From Histoplasma ohiense (lineage: Eukaryota > Ascomycota > Eurotiomycetes > Onygenales > Ajellomycetaceae), in assembly GCA_017607445.1 (NCBI GenBank), contig JAEVHH010000005.1, forward strand, positions 3,601,001 through 3,665,000: 64,000 bases of DNA, given 5' to 3'. This document shows positions 35,411 to 46,730 of the stretch, piece after piece. Below the pieces are notes generated by a model. It had not been told where the DNA came from and did not search any database. It saw only the letters and a list, made by a program, of their open reading frames with translations. A program made the translations under genes and the position numbers. Position 1 is the first letter of the stretch, and the number at the start of each line of letters is the position of its first letter.

Positions 35411-36290
35411 ATGCACAAGAATCAGGCTGAACAAACTATTATTATCAAGGGGGCTTCATGGGTGCCCCCGCGTGGAGAACGAACGAGACGTCCTCGAACG
35501 TTTCAGAGTCGGACTCCGTGCTTGCGGCCACTGATCGATAAAAGAATTGAAGCATGTCTCAAGATGTGTGTTGGAAGCATTGGCGACGCTACATGACGAT
35601 GGCTATGTCCGTACGGGTGAGAAGTCCTCTCAAGCAATTTATAAAGGCTGGCTAACTAGTTTCGCAGATGTAAAACTTGATAACATCTTCGTGAATTATA
35701 AAGAAGGGGATGTACGATTCTCAGAGGTCCAGCTTGGAGATCTCGACGGTTCTTATAATGCGGATTCCTCTTACGCCAAAGCAGGAACGTCGGTCGGGAC
35801 AACTATGTGACCCAGCCCAGAAATGATTATGGAGACGCCTTGGAACACTGCCACAGATATCTGGTCGTTTGGGGTTGTGGTTCGTCTCTAAAAATGACGT
35901 AAAAAATAGAATGAAGGGAGCTGATCGTCTCCTTTACAACTCGTTGTCTATAAATCTTATTTACGGCGGCAATTTTAACATCTTCCGTCCCCGTACCGTC
36001 CCGTACGACCACGAAGATTAGGGATTAGAAGTCCTAAAGCAGCTGTTTCGATACTTCGGTCCGTTCCCGGTGAAATATGAGGAGATCGCAAGTCTGGAGA
36101 CCATCACAGCTATTTTATACCTGATGCATGACATTCCGCAGTCAAAAACAACGCCATTCCATTGGACGACGGAGAGATCTCTGCGACGGATAAGGCGTTC
36201 ATTGGAAAAATCATGAATATGGATTGGAGAGATAGGCAAGGGAGGTTTTGGCAAATGAGTGGTTTAAAGAGGATGGGTGAAAGAAATCAT
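35411..36290 (+). pseudogene. Broken protein kinase gene
   Basis: Kinase pieces in order: FQSRTPCLRPLID; LKHVSRCVLEALATLHDDGY then VRT, with an intron 35615-35668 (GTGAGA...CGCAG) giving T-D-V-K-L-D-N, the catalytic loop; VQLGDLDGSYNADSSYA in the DFG/activation region; PSPEMIMETPWNTATDIWSF, the APE helix and subdomain IX; then GPFPVKYEEIASLETITAIL. Defects: the N-lobe and about 40 residues between LID and LKH are missing, the catalytic-loop His is Arg (YVRTD), a TGA replaces the Trp expected before the APE segment, and the frame shifts at about 36170. It resembles the large lineage-expanded kinase families of Onygenales; this is inferred. Confidence 0.75.
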
Positions 36291-37325
36291 TATATCATCA
36301 ACAGCAGCCTCTGGATAATAGCACTACACGTCCGGCCTTTTCTGGGCATCATCACTTGGCTTTAAATCATGTTTCAGTGAGATCTGAGTGCAAGATTCTA
36401 CATTTGCAATTGAAGGGGTGTTCCCCATACAATGAGAGAAACATGCTATTCTGGTTGACTATGTTTTAGTCATTTTGTTAACTTAAGCTACTATACATCA
36501 TGCCGCAGCTTGCTCACAACTTGTATGGATGTACCGTAACAAAATGATAAAAAAATAAGATACAATGGATATTGCTACAGAAGGTATGAGGCGTAGGGTA
36601 ATAGCCAGTCTGAAAACCGAACAGTATATAATGGAATTCAGAGGAACATAAGCAGCCTATTAAATAGTAGTATCTAAAGCACATAGGAGGTTATAACCGA
36701 AGAAGGGAAGGAAAAAGATATCGGGAGCATTAAATAAATAGAATATTTATAGCTAAAGTCTAAGTTTTACTGAATTCCAAGTGATAAGGTTGAATCGTAT
36801 GAAGTTTTTATTGTTAAAATCAACTTGTTTCTATGTAAACATTCGTTGAATCCTTATTTAGCTAGAGATCTCCAGGTTCCTTCCTGCCTTCCTGCGCCCC
36901 TGAGAGATTTTACCCTGAAATCCCTTATCATTGCCAGCTGCCCTCCCTGAGTTCCCTGCGAATACCTGTCTATTACTCTACATTCCATGCTTGTAATTGA
37001 TTTTGAAAGGGGATATTTTAGAAGTAACTTAATGGAAAAAATTTCGATGTGAATGGAAACAGAATGTTCGAGAAAAAGGAAGCCTGTAACCCTCATAAAG
37101 GGTATGTTTATAAACATTTTACCTGCAGAGCCCCAGCGTACTCAATAGGAAACAGAAGGGAAGCCAAGATGTAAAAGGGAATAAATTGTCAGAGTTACAA
37201 AGGAACTCCGGAAAGAAACAAACAAGCTGTGCCGGATGATCACATTGGTATGGCGGGTATAGATGTAATACACGCAATCAGCCAAACCAGGCCAACAACA
37301 TCGCCCGTCCCCCAACCCCTCTTAA
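36291..37325. other. No gene seen
   Basis: AT-rich flank between the kinase relic and the 3' end of the sugar transporter. Nothing recognised. Confidence 0.5.
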
Positions 37326-39320
37326 TTAATCTTTGGACTCAGGAGTAGTGTCGCTGTCATGTTCCGCTGTAGGGATCGTGTGGTCGATAGTGCTCTTGCG
37401 ACGGATGGCGTCTTCAAGATACTCCGGTTTAAGCTGACCATGCTTATCGTAACGATAAGGCTCCTTGATCGAGTTGGTGACAGCATTAAAAACGTTTGTG
37501 GACTTCTTGAAGATGCTGTCCATCTCTTCGAGGGAGCGATATCGAGTCTCGGGGAAGAAGAAGTATACTGTCGGAAATATGAATGCGTTTCTAGTATTTG
37601 TGAGCTTCTAGAATTGGATACCAAAAAGAGGCCACAAGAATACGTTGGGAGAAAATATTTACATTACAGCGAAGATAACATAGGTCTTGTACCCGATGCT
37701 GTCGAATGCCACGGGTGTGATCATCACGACCATGAAGTTAAAGATCCAGTTGGCACTGAACAGAAAATTAGTTTCGTCATATTCTCCAAGTATACAGAAA
37801 GGGAGGCTGTTTATACCTAGTTGACAGTGCATTGGTTGGAGCACGGATTCGGAGGGGCACAATCTCTGCCGGGTACAGCCACGTCATTCCAAGCCAGCCG
37901 ATGGCAAAGAAGGTGTTGAATACAAAAAGGAAGACTGCCTGTGCGATACCAGCTTTGCTGTCGCCCAGGTACGTCAAACGATAGTTGGCACCTGCAAGAA
38001 CTGCCATGGAGATGGACATACCAGCCGCCTGAGGTACCAAATATTTGTTAACTGATGTGATCCTAATATTCGGATGTGGGTGAGGGACATACCCCGAAAA
38101 GCATGAGGGGCCGACGTCCAACTTTCTCGATGATGTAGATGGGGATAAAGGAGGCCATAAAATATTCCGTTCCGTTACAAGCAGCGAGCAATTTTGGAAT
38201 ATTGCTACCGGCAAGGCCGATTTGACTGTACAATTGAGGAGCCTAAATAATATCAGTAACGAACGCAGATGACAGCATAATGGTGAAAGGTAACTCACAT
38301 AGTATGTGATAAGGTTGATGCCGGATATCTGCTGATACATCTGGACCACGTATGCGAGGACAACGCGATGGAATTCACGGTATTCACTCATTTGGAAGAG
38401 ACTTCTATATGAGCCCTTGGACATTTCCTGGACGGTGGCTTCGATGGCCTCTAGCTCAGCTTTGATAGCAGGGTTTTCACGGGGCATGTCGTTAAGTGCC
38501 CCAAGAATGTCAAGTGCGTCATCCTTTCGGTTCTGCATGACAAGCCATCGTGGAGATTCAGGCAAATTGAGAATGGAGCAGAAAATGATCATCGCAAAAG
38601 TAATCTGAAAGGCCAAGGGAAACCGCCATGCCACTTCATTTTCTCCAATCCATGCAAAACCTGTTCCGCAATCATCAGCGTGTGTGTTTTGTTTGGGAAG
38701 AATATAAACAGTTTCAACCAACCGTAGTTAATCCAGTAACTAAAAGTTATACCTCCTGTAATCAGAGCGCCCTCAATCATAATCAGTTTACCACGATCAT
38801 GAGATTTGGCAGTTTCTGATTGCCATGTTGGCACGGTACTAGTGTTAATCCCGTTGCCAATACCGGTGACAATTCGACCAACAATTAAATGCGGCAGATG
38901 ATATGATGTGCATTGCAACAAGGCCCCGATAGACATGATGATGCAACCTGTGAAGATTGTTCTCCGTCTACCTAGCGGATTTCCAATGAAGATGGTGAGG
39001 ATAGCTCCCAGGAAACATCCTAAGTTGTAGGCGGCCACTGTGATGCCTTGGTTCGAACTGCGCTGGGATTTGGCAACGGGGTCATTTTTGATACGAGGGT
39101 CTAAAGGATCGATTGAGGGGAAGTATTTGTTAAATGATGGCAGATCTAACAGGCCTCCTGTTACACCCTGATCGTAGCCAAAAAGACTTTGAATTTTTGG
39201 GGGCGCACCGATCAGTTTGCGAAAGAATACTCAGTATCATGGAATGACAGAAACATACAAGAAATCAAGGCTGCCGAGTGAACTGATAGCAAGATTCAAG
39301 GTGCGGCCTCTAAGGCCCAT
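37326..39320 (-). CDS. MFS sugar transporter (hexose/Stl1-type)
   Basis: Seven exons: 39259-39320, 38723-39186, 38299-38660, 38093-38242, 37817-38028, 37663-37755, 37326-37590, giving 535 residues with every phase matching. Sugar-porter signatures: LFGYDQGVTGG in helix 1, NPLGRRRTIFTG after helix 2, VGRIVTGIGNGINTSTVPTW, NLPESPRWLVMQNRKDDA, QMYQQISGINLITYY, EKVGRRPLMLFG, and PETRYRSLEEMD after helix 12. Twelve membrane segments fit. The GINTSTVPTW and FAWIGENEVAWRFPLAFQ blocks are typical of fungal glycerol/sugar:H+ symporters of the Stl1/lactose-permease group; the substrate is not decided. Plasma membrane. Intact despite relic surroundings. Confidence 0.92.
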
Positions 39321-41162
39321 AAAGTTTTTCCCTAACATGACGACAACGTACAGCGCAGACAAGCCACGTTGGATCTTGGGAAAAATAATGGAGTTCGAAT
39401 ATCAGAAGCAGAGAAATGAGGGCAGTAAATGATTAACTGGGGTATAAGGGGGTTATATATGTTCTATGACCACATCCGCACTCTGGAAGATCTCCCATGC
39501 TCTCGGATGGACAAACATCGCAAGCCGAGGCTGCGGAGAACCCGTAGGGTGATAGATCTGCAGAGCGCAACATAGCAGCCCTGGGATGGAGAACGAGTTC
39601 CACAGTATTTCGGATTTTTGCCAGCCAATGGAGATGACGTAACTTCCCACTTTTCTTTTATTTGTTGAAATGTAATCAAACATTTCTTCCCCTCCATGGT
39701 CCTGCGGCTCCAGATAACCTGCTATCTCCACTCATTCGTCCCGAGATTCTTGGGATACCGGAAGAAAAATTGCGACCAGCGCCACCTGTTTATCGATTAC
39801 AAGCAAGCAGCATTGGCAGTCCCGGCCCTTCTTATAGGCGTTAAAAGAACAATTCCCAGTTCAAGCGGCGTCCGTAAGTTTTGCCCGTTTTGATATTTTC
39901 GACCTTGGTTCTCTCTTTTAGGGAGTGGAGCTGAGGCTGGAAATATGTAGAGCGTTCTCCAGCGCTAGCAAGGGATAATTACTGGGATTTGCGGGAGTGG
40001 ATGAACATCTGCCGCTAATAATTCTTAGCGGCAACACGGATACTTGTAGGCATATCGCGTTCAAGCTTGAAAAAGCGACCAAATTTTTATCAAGGTTTCA
40101 AGATGAACTGACTTGATATCGTACAAGCCGACGACCTTCATCTCAGCCTCCTCTCGGCATCTATACGGCTATGTCGATGTACTTCTCCCCCTCCGGCCTC
40201 CCGCAACGGGAGAGAGTTTGGGACCTTGGGACGGCCAGATTAAAAATGGGCCCATGATGTCACTGTGCCTTGTCCCTAGGTTCGGTGCCGAGATATGATC
40301 TCCACAATCCATGAGACCCGTAACTGCCTGAGCCTTGGAAGGCCGACCAAACCAATCGCTGGATGCTTTCGGGTAGATGGCGGCGATTTTATCAAGCTGG
40401 TGAGAGGTTGTTCCAGTCCGAAGCCTTGAAGGCGAAATTGCCTTCAACCTTATTTTCTAAGCGCCCATCCTCGAAGGTTTTTCTGTCGAATAATCACGCC
40501 CGTCAAACAAAAGGCAAGGGACAGCGGGCCACAGCAGCTAGTGAGACGAGGTTTCGGAATGCGGTCTACAAAGTAGCGTGTATGTTGATGTTAAAGCATG
40601 TGATGCCCCCTTCTCTGGGACATCGGGAAGCTAATTCTGACTTCGGCAATAGGAGAGGATTTTCCAAAATTCCAGAAAGATCACCGATAACGCACAGCCA
40701 CCATCACCTAAGAAGCCCATTGATTTAGTTAATATGCTGTTTCAGCGCCAGCCTGGATGTCTTCGAAGGCGAGATTATTGTCTTTCTAAATGACAATGCC
40801 AAAACGTCTCATATTGTGTATTTACCAAGTTGTTTTCCAGCAGAAAGGCTCAACATATCGATATATCACCCCAAAAAAGGAGGGTATGCCAAAGAGATCC
40901 TAATGCTATAGGGTCGAAATTCGGAGATGTGCAAAATAATAGGCCAAGTATCAAACCGAAAATGTCATTTGCGCGCGCTGAACGTATATGCGATCAAAAC
41001 TCCAATCTCATAATCATCATAGTATGGGAGGATGAAGAAGAAGAAGAGGGGAAAAAGCCAGGTAGTATAAGGATATAAATAATCATTGCGCTGACACTAA
41101 AAGGGACAATGCTATCAAGAAACTCCAAAAGAAAAGAGAACAAGGAAATAAGAGTGGTCTAA
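39321..41162. other. No gene supported
   Basis: Promoter flank of the sugar transporter and 3' flank of the cotransporter. Open frames at 39453-39731 and 40169-40447 (minus) and 40363-40728 (plus) are unrecognised and isolated. Confidence 0.5.
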
Positions 41163-44100
41163 TCAGAGATTCATCGTCACCGTCATACTATTACTATGAA
41201 CCAGCAGACACGGAGGGAGTCCATTGCACAAGATATCAAGATCGCCCACATAAGATTCGCTAGCAGCCTTGTCGCGCCAGGTTCCTTCTATCGGCGATGG
41301 TAAGGTCGTGAAAATAACTGCTGTTTTTTGACTGTTGTTTTGTATCAGCTCGTTTAGTATCATATGTTGCGCGCGACATGGAAGGTCGTTAAACGAGAGC
41401 GGCACGATATTCTGGGTTGAGGGGCCGGAAGGTGGGGATCGGTTCGGTGGGGAATTGGAGGGAGATGCCGTAGATTGTGCTTCAGGCTGTCTTGCGTATA
41501 TTGAATGGCGTGGAGTTGATGGACCGGCTGATGAGCGGTCTCTGGGCGGGCTGGTGGCAAACATGATTGATGGGCCTGAATCTTCTTTATCGGCCACTCG
41601 GGTAGCGGGGATAGGTGAGGACGAAAACTTGTTGCTTGAGGCTGTTCGGGGTTTGAGAGGGCGACTTGGGGGAGGTGAACCTAGCGGACCCGGTTCGTTT
41701 GTGATGGTAATGGTTGGGCCATGATGATGTGGTGGTACGACTTCAGGTTCAGATGAACTCGACGGCTCGTCTTCAACAGCAGTCTCTGTAAGGGCTCTGG
41801 GCAAAACATGGCCCATCTGGTGGCGTCTGGATTTGTGTAGACCAGTCCGAATTGCTCTTCTTATTCCTGTATCCTCAGTATTTCCTTCGGAACGCTGTGC
41901 AGAACTCGATGCATCTTCCTCATCGCCGTCACTGTCACTCAAATATGTTTCGATATCGCTATCATGACTTGAAGACTCTGAACTGCCATCTGAATGGTAG
42001 TCCACCATTGTATCCAGAAACCGCTGTGTTTGTGTACCAACGGAGAAACCCATCGCGCCAAAGCTACCAATGGACCTTCTCTTTTTTGAACTTTCAATCA
42101 ACGTCCGCAAGTTGTCGAGTCGCGAACCAGTGTCTCCGTTACGTCCACGCTGGAACGAAGAGGTTGGCCATTGTGGTATTGCTCCGGGATGCGACACCCG
42201 TTGTCCCACTTTGCTTCCATTCTGTTGACCGGGCCATTCGGTTCGGAGGAGGCGGACATCCTGCCACCAACCTTCATCCTTCAATAAAAGATTCACGGAT
42301 TCGACGGTAACCTGGTCAATCCCGGACTCATCGCCATTGACGATTATCTGGTATGACTTCAAATCACCGCTAGCAAGCCAAAAGACAAGGACCTCCGCTT
42401 CGATTCGAAGTTTCTCAAGCAATGTTGTCACTCTTCTGCGCTCCTCTTCAACATCGCTTTCGTATTCCACAAATACCGCCACACGAAGACAGTATGACTT
42501 TTTCCAGGAAGACACTGTGTTCAAAATGCATCCGAGCTGTAAAATTAGAGTATATGTATCGAAGTTGGTTGTCAGAATGTTTTGTTTACTCGCGCCGTCC
42601 GCCGTTATTTCCGCGGACATCTGGATAGGCCATAAATCAATGTATTTCTTTGTACTTTTGCCACTCGCGGGTTGCTCAAGTTGGTCAAAGCCCTTAGCCA
42701 CAGCCACATTGATCCGTAATTTGAACAACAGGTCCTCCAGTACGGTTAAATAGCTCTGAACATTCATTTTATGTTCATCTCTGCAAGGTTCGGTTCTGCC
42801 ATCCAAAGAATCGGGATCTTCATTGCCGTTCTGGAGGTCTATGGGTTTTAAGTTGGAACTGCATCTCAAACGAGATGCAAAGGTCGTCTCTGAAACCCAC
42901 TCAATCTTGCGAAATTCATCGATTACGACAATATTGGGCCTCATTCCTCCTAGACCTGAGTTCAGAACAATATTCCTAATGCCCCACTCCTTGCTAGGAG
43001 CAATCGATATGTTGATAAACGCCTTTACTTTAGAAAATTCGATAAATTTAGTCCACGAGGTTTGCTCTCGGCGGGCATCTGGGACCGCGCTGGCAAAGTC
43101 ATCCGCGACTATAACGTGCCCGAGAACGAATAGGCCGCCTTTCTTTAACGAATTGCAGAAGTGAATCATTTTATACTGTGAGTCAAAGTCGTTGACGAAA
43201 AGGAGAATTTGCGGGCGCCAAAATTTGACGTGTTCGGGCCGAAGACGAAGCAGGTACTTGCGGACTTGATGATAGATGAGGCTCTGGCTAACATCGCCCC
43301 AAGACTTTGGGGGACTTGTGTAATGGATTAGGAGAAATAACAGCATCAAGATACACACGCAGCCAGACGCGTAGACTCCATCGACGAAAAACATGGTCAT
43401 ACCGCTAATGACTGTTCCAAATAAGGCCGTCCAAGAATTGAAATAATGAAAAGAGGGGCGAAAGTTTGGAGCGGACCCAACTTTCAGTAAAAAGCAAGCA
43501 AGATTGGTCACTAAAAATGTCATGAGATAGGTCATTGTGATGAATGATGCGATCTGGTTGATGTCAAAAAGCATCGTAATTTGGGCGACCACGAATGTGA
43601 AGACGATAGCATTAGTGGGTTCATCATATTTCGCTGTGCCTTGGCCAAAGACGGTCAATCCTGGGATAAGGGTGTCTCGGGCTATGGCCTGAAGTAATTT
43701 TGCAGAGCCAATGACCCCCATTAAGGATGAAAAAAAAGAGGTCGCAAACTCCCCAAGAAGAATAAGGACACCGGAGACATTAGTCTAGACCTGTCAGTAG
43801 AATATTTGATAAGTTGTAATACAGGTTCAGGTTAACAACTTACGTCTTGGATGATATTGACATCGTTATAGAGGGATTTTCTGGTTAAGCTACATGCCAT
43901 TGATAGAATCACAACGGCGTAGGTAAAAAGGGTCACTCCGAGCCCATATAGTGTGCCTTTTGGTATAGCTTTACTAGGATGTTTCAAATTGCCAGACATA
44001 CTCGCACCCCTAAATGACCGCACAACAGGAATTAAAATTAGCCCGTAACCCTGGGGATCAGAAAAGCGTGTTAATAAAAGTATTCGTACGCGAATATACC

Positions 44101-45242
44101 CCCAGTTGCAGGGAATAGGATACCAAACAAATCCTGAAAGGTCACCCTGCCATGTATTTGACTCCCAGCGGCACCTTTTGTAAGCCTTGGGAAAAAATTA
44201 TCCAGGAATGTTTTTGAGCTTAGCCCAGTAAATTCAATTCCCAGGGTTTCATTTTCGAATGGTTCCATCATGAGCGCAGAAAACGGAATACTGAAGGTTG
44301 CCACAAGCAAAATAACAAGGAGACCATTGCTAGCGCGTGAGAATATAGAGCTCCCCGCGAGACAAATTCCCGTACAGAGAGTCATGACGATAGTGGCCCA
44401 GAGATAGGTCCAGCCAAATCCTTCTAGCAAAAACTGAGACCATTTGCCGGATACGGATCCAAAGCTTTGAATCAGACAGTTGACCAAGCCGACTGCATTC
44501 ATTCCAGTGTTGAGGACGAATCCGATATAAAACACAATTCCAATTGAGCCACCGAACTCCGGGCCGAGGGACCTAGATATAAGATAGTAGGCACCACCTC
44601 CACGGACGGTTCCGTTTGTTGCGATAGCTGAAATAGACATGGTTGTCAGGAGATTTATTAGGTACGAAGCGGCAAGCATTCCTGTGTTTCTTTGGGTCAA
44701 TATGTCATCCATACTAAATAATATCTAGTGGAAACCATACCCAATGTACCCAGAACTCCAGCTTGTCCCAGAATGAACCCAAACCGAAGAAACATAAGAA
44801 TACTCAGCACATTCAAGGTGGTGGGAACAAAGACACCTGAAAAGGTGCCTAACTTTTCGGAGTCATCTGATGTGCCAGATCTCTGTTCAGCCTTCTCCTT
44901 CCTATCAAGGAAATCAATATTTCGTGGATTCTGGTGAGCAACTGACGTCCGCCTCACCAAAACCACGCCTGGGGTTCTTTGCTGCTCCATGTCTGCTTCC
45001 CTGCCTCCATCATGAGACTTCCCGAGAAAACTGCTTGTAAACCTTCGAACACCGGTTGCCTGAGGAGAGGTTGACGTAAAGGGTGAGTATGGACGATCTG
45101 GAGCAGCAGATCGGGTTTCAGTGTGACCATCGACTTGTTGGCTTTCCATACCAAACCCAAAACCTGCACCATCAGCTGTTCGAGCAGCAAAGGTAGGTCT
45201 ATTTCGTGGTCCTCCATTACCAATATTCCTGCTCTCCGCCAT
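41163..45242 (-). CDS. VHC1: Cation-chloride cotransporter, Vhc1-like
   Basis: Four exons: 44750-45242, 44090-44681, 43844-44009, 41163-43784, giving 1290 residues in frame. SLC12-family electroneutral K+/Cl- cotransporter. After a polar N-terminus comes GTFSGVFVPTTLNVLSILMF, then SISAIATNGTVRGGGAYYLI, SRSLGPEFGGSIGI, GASMSGNLKHPSKAIPKGTL and GSAKLLQAIARD, all SLC12 hallmarks. About 12 membrane segments precede a long cytosolic C-terminus with FWRPQILLFVND and a Ser-rich acidic linker (SSSEPEVVPPHHH region). Yeast Vhc1 is vacuolar, so that location is inferred. It ends PPCLLVHSNSMTVTMNL, the usual fungal C-terminus. Divergent from the Avt-like gene. Confidence 0.93.
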
Positions 45243-45579
45243 TTAAGACTTTGAACCCGTAGCTAGCTATCGAAACGTATGCTGCATAATTGAAGTTCGA
45301 ATTGAGTTAACACAGCTTATATATCTCCACGCAGGAAATAGAGATCGCCCAAACTTGTGGAAACGCACGAAGTGAGAGGAGGAGAAGGCTATGGAGCAGG
45401 CAAAATTCCGATTGGGAATAAGACGGTGCAAAAGAGAGTGAGCCAGTCGGGAGCTGATACAGATACAATCGAGGGAGTTGTCAAAGTTACAAAAATCTCA
45501 AGTCCAGAACGCGAGCTGTTCGATGCTAAATTAGGTAAGCAGTATGGGAAGGAGACTAGGCCGATCTTGAAACGGGTTA

Positions 45580-45970
45580 CAGTTGAACGTGGTTTATTGA
45601 AACATGAAACGTGGTTTTAAAAAAGTGGGTCTTGTAGATAAACCACACTCAACTTTTAACACCAGTAATAAACAATGGCATGGTTTAGAGCAGACCTCTT
45701 TTAAAATCCATGTTCAGTTCTACATACTGACTGAATTGTGGGTGTCCACCTGTGCCTCAGTGTTTTTTTGATCATACTGTGGGACGTCGGTCAGCCTAGG
45801 GCCAACACAATGGATACCTAGTGGGGGATCATATAATCACGTGACTTATTTTGTTATAGAATAATGTTTTCATTTTAATCATGGTATTGATAAACACATT
45901 AACCACACCGAAAGTTGTTCCAGTCCGAAAAATTAACCACGTTCATGCTTGAATAAACCACGTTCAACTG
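45580..45970. mobile_element. 391-bp MITE with Tc1/mariner-type ends (CAGT...ACTG, TA target duplication)
   Basis: Left end CAGTTGAACGTGGTTTATTG and right end CCACGTTCAACTG form terminal inverted repeats of at least about 20 bp with a few mismatches further in. Both ends are flanked by TA (45578-45579 and 45971-45972), the Tc1/mariner target duplication. No transposase is encoded, so it is non-autonomous. Its right half is about 80% identical by eye, over about 180 bp, to the opposite-orientation copy at the right window edge. Internal AACCAC/GTGGTT motifs recur near both ends. Confidence 0.85.
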
Positions 45971-46116
45971 TACGCCCGATCTTGGGCAGAGAACTCGCTA
46001 CCTCGGTAAGTGTATTCCACATGCGATGGATGAAACAAAGTATGTAGTTTGGGCGGGGCTTCGGGTTTGCGGGGGGGAAATATTCTTGAATCCCCGTCCT
46101 TGATTGTGCATCTACC

Positions 46117-46154
46117 GTACATGCATTGTACAGTACATGTACATGTACATGTAC
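46117..46154. repeat. GTACAT-type palindromic repeat
   Basis: GTACATGCATTGTACA followed by three GTACAT units, self-complementary on both strands. Could form a hairpin; function unknown. Confidence 0.7.
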
Positions 46155-46730
46155 AGGAGTCCGTCCATGTGCTAGAAATTTATATGATAATCATGCTACC
46201 GCAACTACGGAGTACACAACTATCAGTTGGCAAGCGCTCAAAACAGTAGGTATGAGTTTAGAGGCTTGAGGCCTAAAGCTTAGTTATCCAGTGAGGCATC
46301 AAGGCCCCTTCACTAGTGCGTTGAGGCCGGATTCAGTTGAGCTTCAGTCTTGAGCATGTGCAAGGACCAGGGTTACCAATGACGACATCAACGCTTATTT
46401 TGCCAAGCCGGAATCAGGATGACTAATCAACCAGCCGCCGTTGTCTCAACATCTAACAACGGTGATAGATAGACGGGCCAGCCAGATACAGTCACTCTTT
46501 AAGAACGGCACTCAAGACACGAATAAAATATGTCTCCCATACTCAGAGCGTGAGAAAACAGACTGTACCCAACTTTATTGCCTCTCTCCGATGGCTACAG
46601 TATTGTTCATACCTCCCCAGTCAATATCAGAGCGAAAACAGCTTTCCCTCTCGAACCGTCGCGTATTTACTTGTTTTGTTGCATCCATCTCAATATCAGC
46701 CAAGTAAGCCTATTTACATTGCTGGAGGAG

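Larger units (their letters stand above)
45243..46730. promoter_or_regulatory. Divergent promoter region of VHC1-like and Avt-like genes, carrying a MITE
   Basis: 1488 bp between two start codons. The MITE (45580-45970) sits 338 bp from the VHC1 ATG and 760 bp from the other. A TGTACA-rich palindromic stretch lies at 46117-46154. The frame at 45357-45620 runs into the MITE end and is not taken as a gene. Confidence 0.5.

Noticed and set aside
40405..40420. GTTGTTCCAGTCCGAA, which also occurs inside the MITE
   Set aside because: Only about 16 bp match, with no inverted ends or TA borders nearby; too short to call a MITE fragment.
45357..45620. 87-codon frame next to the VHC1 start
   Set aside because: Its end lies inside the MITE inverted repeat and the rest has no similarity or splice partners.
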